Shown: positions 32,147 through 32,273 of the stretch, one piece after another
How positions within the stretch are numbered: position 1 is the stretch's first letter
Layout of the letters: each line of letters begins with the position of its first letter
Assembly (NCBI GenBank): GCA_015231595.1
Contig: JADGBH010000054.1
Location: 1-32,273 of the forward strand
Length of the DNA stretch: 32,273 bases
Direction: 5' to 3'
From: Desulfobacterales bacterium
GTDB lineage: Bacteria; Desulfobacterota; Desulfobacteria; Desulfobacterales; JADGBH01
Program-made: the position numbers and the translations under genes
The notes under the pieces: generated by a model
Databases searched by the model: none
What the model saw: only the letters and a program-made list of their open reading frames with translations
What the model was told of the DNA's origin: nothing

Positions 32147-32273
32147 GGTAGTCCTTATCAAGTAGTGGCCAGTGTTGGCGCTATTTTCAAATTGTAATGA
32201 TGAATAAAATTCCAGATTGCTCCTATATGGTTTTCGATCTTTTTGGAAAATGATAGCGTTTTTCGTACTAAAC
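32147..32273 (-). mobile_element. IS1-type insertion sequence, one end (partial)
   Basis: The region holds the 3' end of an IS1-like transposase on the minus strand (32158-32273) and a plausible terminal sequence beginning GGTAGTCC at 32147, about 10 bp beyond the stop codon. IS1-group elements commonly begin with GGT and have the transposase stop close to the terminus. The other end lies outside the window, so the exact boundary and any target duplication cannot be checked here. Confidence 0.5.
32158..32273 (-). CDS. IS1-family transposase, C-terminal 37 residues (cut by window end)
   Basis: Read on the minus strand from the window edge, codons beginning at 32271 encode LVRKTLSFSKKIENHIGAIW and then NFIHHYNLKIAPTLATT before the TGA (32160-32158). 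RKTLSFSKK and the closing IHHYN segment are the recognisable C-terminus of IS1-type DDE transposases (InsB-like part). The catalytic residues would lie upstream, outside the window. Whether the whole gene is intact cannot be judged. The call is from remembered family sequence; the match is long enough to be fairly convincing. Confidence 0.7.
   Translation of the reverse strand, partial: LVRKTLSFSKKIENHIGAIWNFIHHYNLKIAPTLATT

Noticed and set aside
1..32273. CRISPR arrays, tRNA or rRNA genes
   Set aside because: No regularly spaced short repeats, and no cloverleaf or rRNA-like segments were seen on reading both strands.

Overview
The window is AT-rich (roughly one third G+C by eye). Every intact gene lies on the + strand, and gaps are short and often overlapping. 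The dominant content is a complete, canonically ordered dcw cluster: mraZ-rsmH-ftsL-ftsI-murE-murF-mraY-murD-ftsW-murG-murC-murB-ftsQ-ftsA-ftsZ, followed by a second full-length ftsZ. MurE carries the DNPR signature of meso-diaminopimelate-adding enzymes, so the cell wall is probably of Gram-negative type. The gene content and protein flavour (DctPQM TRAP system, M23 peptidase next to secA, a TIGR03960-like radical SAM protein after ftsZ, a Cys-rich 2[4Fe-4S] protein) suggest an anaerobic member of Desulfobacterota, perhaps Desulfobacterales. That placement is inference; there is no rRNA or tRNA to confirm it.

Layout. 1-about 250: decayed end of an IS200/IS605-type element (possible TnpA tail, then the right-end hairpin) abutting a 5'-truncated ferredoxin-like gene (about 250-723). 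724-1035: non-coding, with a nested palindrome, one copy of an 80-bp inverted-terminal repeat, and a likely promoter. 1036-5139: argC and a dctP-dctQ-dctM TRAP transporter, with a strong hairpin between dctP and dctQ. 5224-10631: folD, an M23 (LytM) peptidase, secA and thyX. 10632-10923: non-coding, with a symmetric hairpin, a sigma70-like promoter and two AAAGTG repeats that look like MraZ operator boxes. 10924-28898: the dcw cluster with tandem ftsZ genes. 28925-30574: radical SAM protein. 30710-31957: an SLC13/ArsB-type transporter bracketed by two same-orientation copies of the 80-bp repeat. 32158-32273: C-terminal tail of an IS1-type transposase on the minus strand, missed by simple ORF finding because it runs off the window.

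How it works together. The Mur enzymes build UDP-MurNAc-pentapeptide, MraY and MurG make lipid II, FtsW and FtsI polymerise and crosslink it at the septum, FtsQ and FtsL regulate them, and FtsA anchors FtsZ. The most notable observation is that both FtsZ proteins keep the GTP-binding and T7 catalytic residues and the FtsA-binding C-terminal peptide, so the cell may build its Z-ring from two polymerising paralogs. Second is the previously unnamed (to me) 80-bp repeat family, three copies of exactly equal length. Both window ends fall inside mobile-element sequence, which fits a draft contig broken at repeats.
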